From UBA5018 sp947463165 (lineage in GTDB: Bacteria > Cyanobacteriota > Cyanobacteriia > PCC-6307 > Cyanobiaceae): 64,000 nucleotides of DNA. The notes under the pieces were generated by a model. That model was given only the letters and a program-made list of their open reading frames with translations. It ran no database searches and was not told the origin of the DNA. The stretch spans positions 248,001 through 312,000 of the forward strand of contig CALRTY020000001.1 in NCBI GenBank assembly GCA_943371245.1, given 5' to 3'. Position numbers and translations under genes: made by a program. Every line of letters begins with the position of its first letter. Within the stretch, counting starts at the first letter, position 1. Shown here piece by piece: positions 61,648 to 64,000 of this stretch.

Positions 61648-64000
61648 TCAAACTTGCACGGGTACAGCGGGGAGCTTCCAAATTCGATCGGCATAATCGC
61701 GAATCGAACGATCGCTCGAAAAGAAGCCACAACCCATCGTGTTGCTGATCGACATGCGTGACCAACGACCGCTATCTTGCCAGGCTTGGTCTACCTCCGC
61801 CTGAGCGCGGCGGTAATCGCCAATATCTGCCATTACCTTGAAGGGATCTTTGCTGGTAAGGTTGGCCAGTAGTGGATAGAAGAGATCGCGATCACCATCA
61901 CTGAAATGACCTGAGCCGATCAAATCAAGAGCAGCCTTGGTAATCGGGTCATTGTCGAGCCAGGGCATCGGGTGATAGCCACTGCAGCTAAGGGTCTCAA
62001 TTTCCTGAGCTGTGTGGCCAAATAGGAAGAAATTCTCAGCGCCAACCCGTTCACGAATTTCTATATTCGCCCCGTCTAGGGTGCCAATAGTTACCGCACC
62101 ATTCAAGGCCATCTTCATGTTTCCCGTACCTGAGGCCTCCTTGCCAGCGGTGGAAATTTGCTCAGAGAGATCCACCGCTGGATAAACCATCTGCCCGAGG
62201 CTAACGCTAAAATTGGGGACAAACACCACCCGGATACGGCCCCTAACTGCCGGGTCTAGATTTACCATTTCGGCTATGCCCACTATCAGGCGTATGATTA
62301 ACTTAGCCATGGCATAGCCAGGGGCTGCCTTGCCACCAAAAATATAAGTACGAGGTGGCAGATCTTCGCCAGCATGAAGGCGCATGTAGCGCTCCACAAT
62401 GTGCAAAGCCGCCAGGTGTTGGCGCTTGTATTCATGGATGCGCTTCACCTGCACATCAAAGAGAGAATTGGTATCCACCAGCAGACCCAGCTGGCTATGG
62501 ATATAGCCAGCCAAGCGCTGCTTACCCTGGTCGCGCACCTGACGCCAGCGCTGTTGAAAACCGCCATCGTCGAGATGGCTATGCAGCAAACTGAGGGCAT
62601 CGAGATCGCGGGCCCAGTGGTCTCCGATCAACTCATCCAGCAGGCCGGCCAGGCCCGGATTTGCCACTGCTAACCAGCGGCGAGGGGTGACCCCATTTGT
62701 GACATTGGTAAACCTATCAGGCCAGAGATTGGCAAAATCGGCAAACAGCTGCTCACGCAACAACTGGCTATGCAATTCAGCCACACCATTGGTGTGGTGA
62801 CAGCCCACCACCGCCAGGTGAGCCATACGTACCCGCCGCTCGGGTTGCTCCTGGATCAAGGAGAGTCTACTTAGCAATGCCGACTGACCTGGATAATGAA
62901 GGCGAGCTAATCGCAGGAAACGAGAATTAATCTCATAGATTATCTGCAGCTGACGCGGCAACAACTGTTCGAATAGATCCACTCCCCAGGTTTCCAAGGC
63001 CTCGGGCAAAAGAGTGTGGTTCGTATAGCTAAGACTGGCGGTAGTAACCTCCCATGCCTCATCCCAGCCCAGCCGATATTCATCCAGCAAAAGGCGCATT
63101 AGCTCGGCTACGGCAATCGCCGGATGGGTATCGTTAAGCTGAACCGCAAATTTGTGATGAAATTCAGCGGGATTGAGTCCCTGACCCCTGAGGATCCGGA
63201 ACATATCCTGCAGAGAACAACTCACAAAGAAAATCTGCTGGGAGAGGCGCAGCCGCTTACCCTGATCCAACTCATCGTTGGGGTAGAGCACCTTGGACAG
63301 GGTCTCCGACTGGATCTTCGCCTGGACAGCGCGGCTGTAGTCACCGGCATTAAACGAGGCAAAATCGAAGGAGTCTTCAGCAATAGCGGACCACAAGCGC
63401 AGGGTATTTGCCGTGCGGACGCCATAGCCCAAGATTGGCGTGTCATAGGCCATGCCCAACACAGTATGCTGACCAATGCGCACCGGATAGCACCATTCTG
63501 GCCGCACCACCTCCCAGGGATTGCCGCGGGCCAACCAGTGATCGGCCATCTCATGCTGACCATGGTGACCAATTTGCTGTCGAAAGATGCCAAATTCATA
63601 ACGAATTCCGTAGCCAATAGCCGGCAATTCCAAGCTGGCCATGGATTCCTGGAAGCAGGCCGCCAGGCGGCCCAGACCGCCATTGCCGAGGCCGGGTTCG
63701 GGCTCCTGGGCGATCAGGGCATCCAGCTCCACTCCCAACAGCCCGCAGGCCTGGCTGGCCGCCTGACGCAGCCCCAGATTCACCAGGTTGTTCTCCAGGT
63801 GAGGCCCGAGCAGATACTCAGCCGAGAGATAGCTGGCCGTTCGCACCTGTCGCTGGGTGTAGGTCTCAGCCGTATCCACCCAGTTTTGCAACAGCCTATC
63901 CCTCACCGCCAAGGACAGGGCCATGTAGTGGTCATAGGAGGTGGCCAAAGAGGGCGACTTGGCCTGGCTAAAGAACAGGTGCCGCCGCATCGACTCCGCC
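61648..64000 (-). CDS. glgP: Glycogen phosphorylase (5' end outside window)
   Basis: About 780 aa or more of a GT35 alpha-glucan phosphorylase that releases glucose 1-phosphate from glycogen. The frame is open to the right edge, and family members have more residues before the first Met in the window (MRRHLFFSQAK at 63990), so the true start is beyond. Motifs include EPEPGLGNGGLGRLA, VQLNDTHPAIAV and the PLP lysine region EASGTGNMKMALNGA with TLDGANIEI. The C-terminal DRWKLP-like end is complete. It supports night-time glycogen use. Confidence 0.95.
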   Translation of the reverse strand, partial: AESMRRHLFFSQAKSPSLATSYDHYMALSLAVRDRLLQNWVDTAETYTQRQVRTASYLSAEYLLGPHLENNLVNLGLRQAASQACGLLGVELDALIAQEPEPGLGNGGLGRLAACFQESMASLELPAIGYGIRYEFGIFRQQIGHHGQHEMADHWLARGNPWEVVRPEWCYPVRIGQHTVLGMAYDTPILGYGVRTANTLRLWSAIAEDSFDFASFNAGDYSRAVQAKIQSETLSKVLYPNDELDQGKRLRLSQQIFFVSCSLQDMFRILRGQGLNPAEFHHKFAVQLNDTHPAIAVAELMRLLLDEYRLGWDEAWEVTTASLSYTNHTLLPEALETWGVDLFEQLLPRQLQIIYEINSRFLRLARLHYPGQSALLSRLSLIQEQPERRVRMAHLAVVGCHHTNGVAELHSQLLREQLFADFANLWPDRFTNVTNGVTPRRWLAVANPGLAGLLDELIGDHWARDLDALSLLHSHLDDGGFQQRWRQVRDQGKQRLAGYIHSQLGLLVDTNSLFDVQVKRIHEYKRQHLAALHIVERYMRLHAGEDLPPRTYIFGGKAAPGYAMAKLIIRLIVGIAEMVNLDPAVRGRIRVVFVPNFSVSLGQMVYPAVDLSEQISTAGKEASGTGNMKMALNGAVTIGTLDGANIEIRERVGAENFFLFGHTAQEIETLSCSGYHPMPWLDNDPITKAALDLIGSGHFSDGDRDLFYPLLANLTSKDPFKVMADIGDYRRAQAEVDQAWQDSGRWSRMSISNTMGCGFFSSDRSIRDYADRIWKLPAVPVQV

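Overview
The window is a stretch of a cyanobacterial chromosome, most likely a freshwater-type picocyanobacterium (Synechococcus/Cyanobium lineage). The evidence is ndhL, phycocyanin cpcBA, a cyAbrB regulator, a cytochrome c6-like protein, DUF3007, a B12-dependent ribonucleotide reductase, and generally high GC with tightly packed genes. No phage structural genes, intact transposase or CRISPR array were seen. The genus is an inference.

Layout. 1-3370: the 3' part of a WD40-propeller protein with nearly identical blades, then a decaying island (internally deleted AlbA_2/RecG-like and ParA-like genes) abutting the 3' end of tRNA-Leu(UAA). 3400-19800: housekeeping genes (ndhL, trpA, an aminotransferase, sbcD/sbcC-like, cyAbrB, a Nif11-cupin fusion, psiE, a metzincin-like protease, hisIE, a QueD-like protein, a 2-Cys peroxiredoxin, purQ/purS). 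20400-44000: a long, more AT-rich sulfur region. It holds an SsuA-like binding protein, a CadD-like membrane protein, cpcBA, two rhodanese-domain proteins, metX, a class II amidotransferase, sulfate permease genes (sbpA, cysA, cysT, cysW), regulators (cysR, two Rrf2, one LysR), an SLC13 permease, a second cysA, a second CadD-like protein, band-7, DUF202 and TerC proteins. 44900-50970: cobW-hupE under a cobalamin riboswitch, a pentapeptide protein, a divergent upp homologue, ilvD. 51400-55300: an arsenic cluster (acr3, arsR, an arsenate-linked gapdh, arsJ) with a clear operator. 55300-64000: a DUF938 methyltransferase gene with an in-frame stop, nrdJ, a lipoprotein, tRNA-Ser(UGA), a sparse region, and glgP running off the right edge.

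The most striking observation is that cpcBA inside the sulfur region encodes phycocyanin subunits with no internal methionine and only four cysteines in total (three in CpcB, one in CpcA). Positions that are Met or Cys in ordinary phycocyanin carry Leu, Ile, His or Ser. This is the signature of a sulfur-sparing antenna, known from the Calothrix PCC 7601 cpc3 operon. Here it sits among sulfate, sulfonate and methionine genes in an apparent unicellular picocyanobacterium.

A second pervasive theme is diverged short tandem repeats with an exact period at each locus (12, 13, 15, 17 or 18 nt). They fill several intergenic gaps and also lengthen coding regions (SbcC-like, cyAbrB tail, NrdJ, a protease, the N-terminus of a CadD-like protein).
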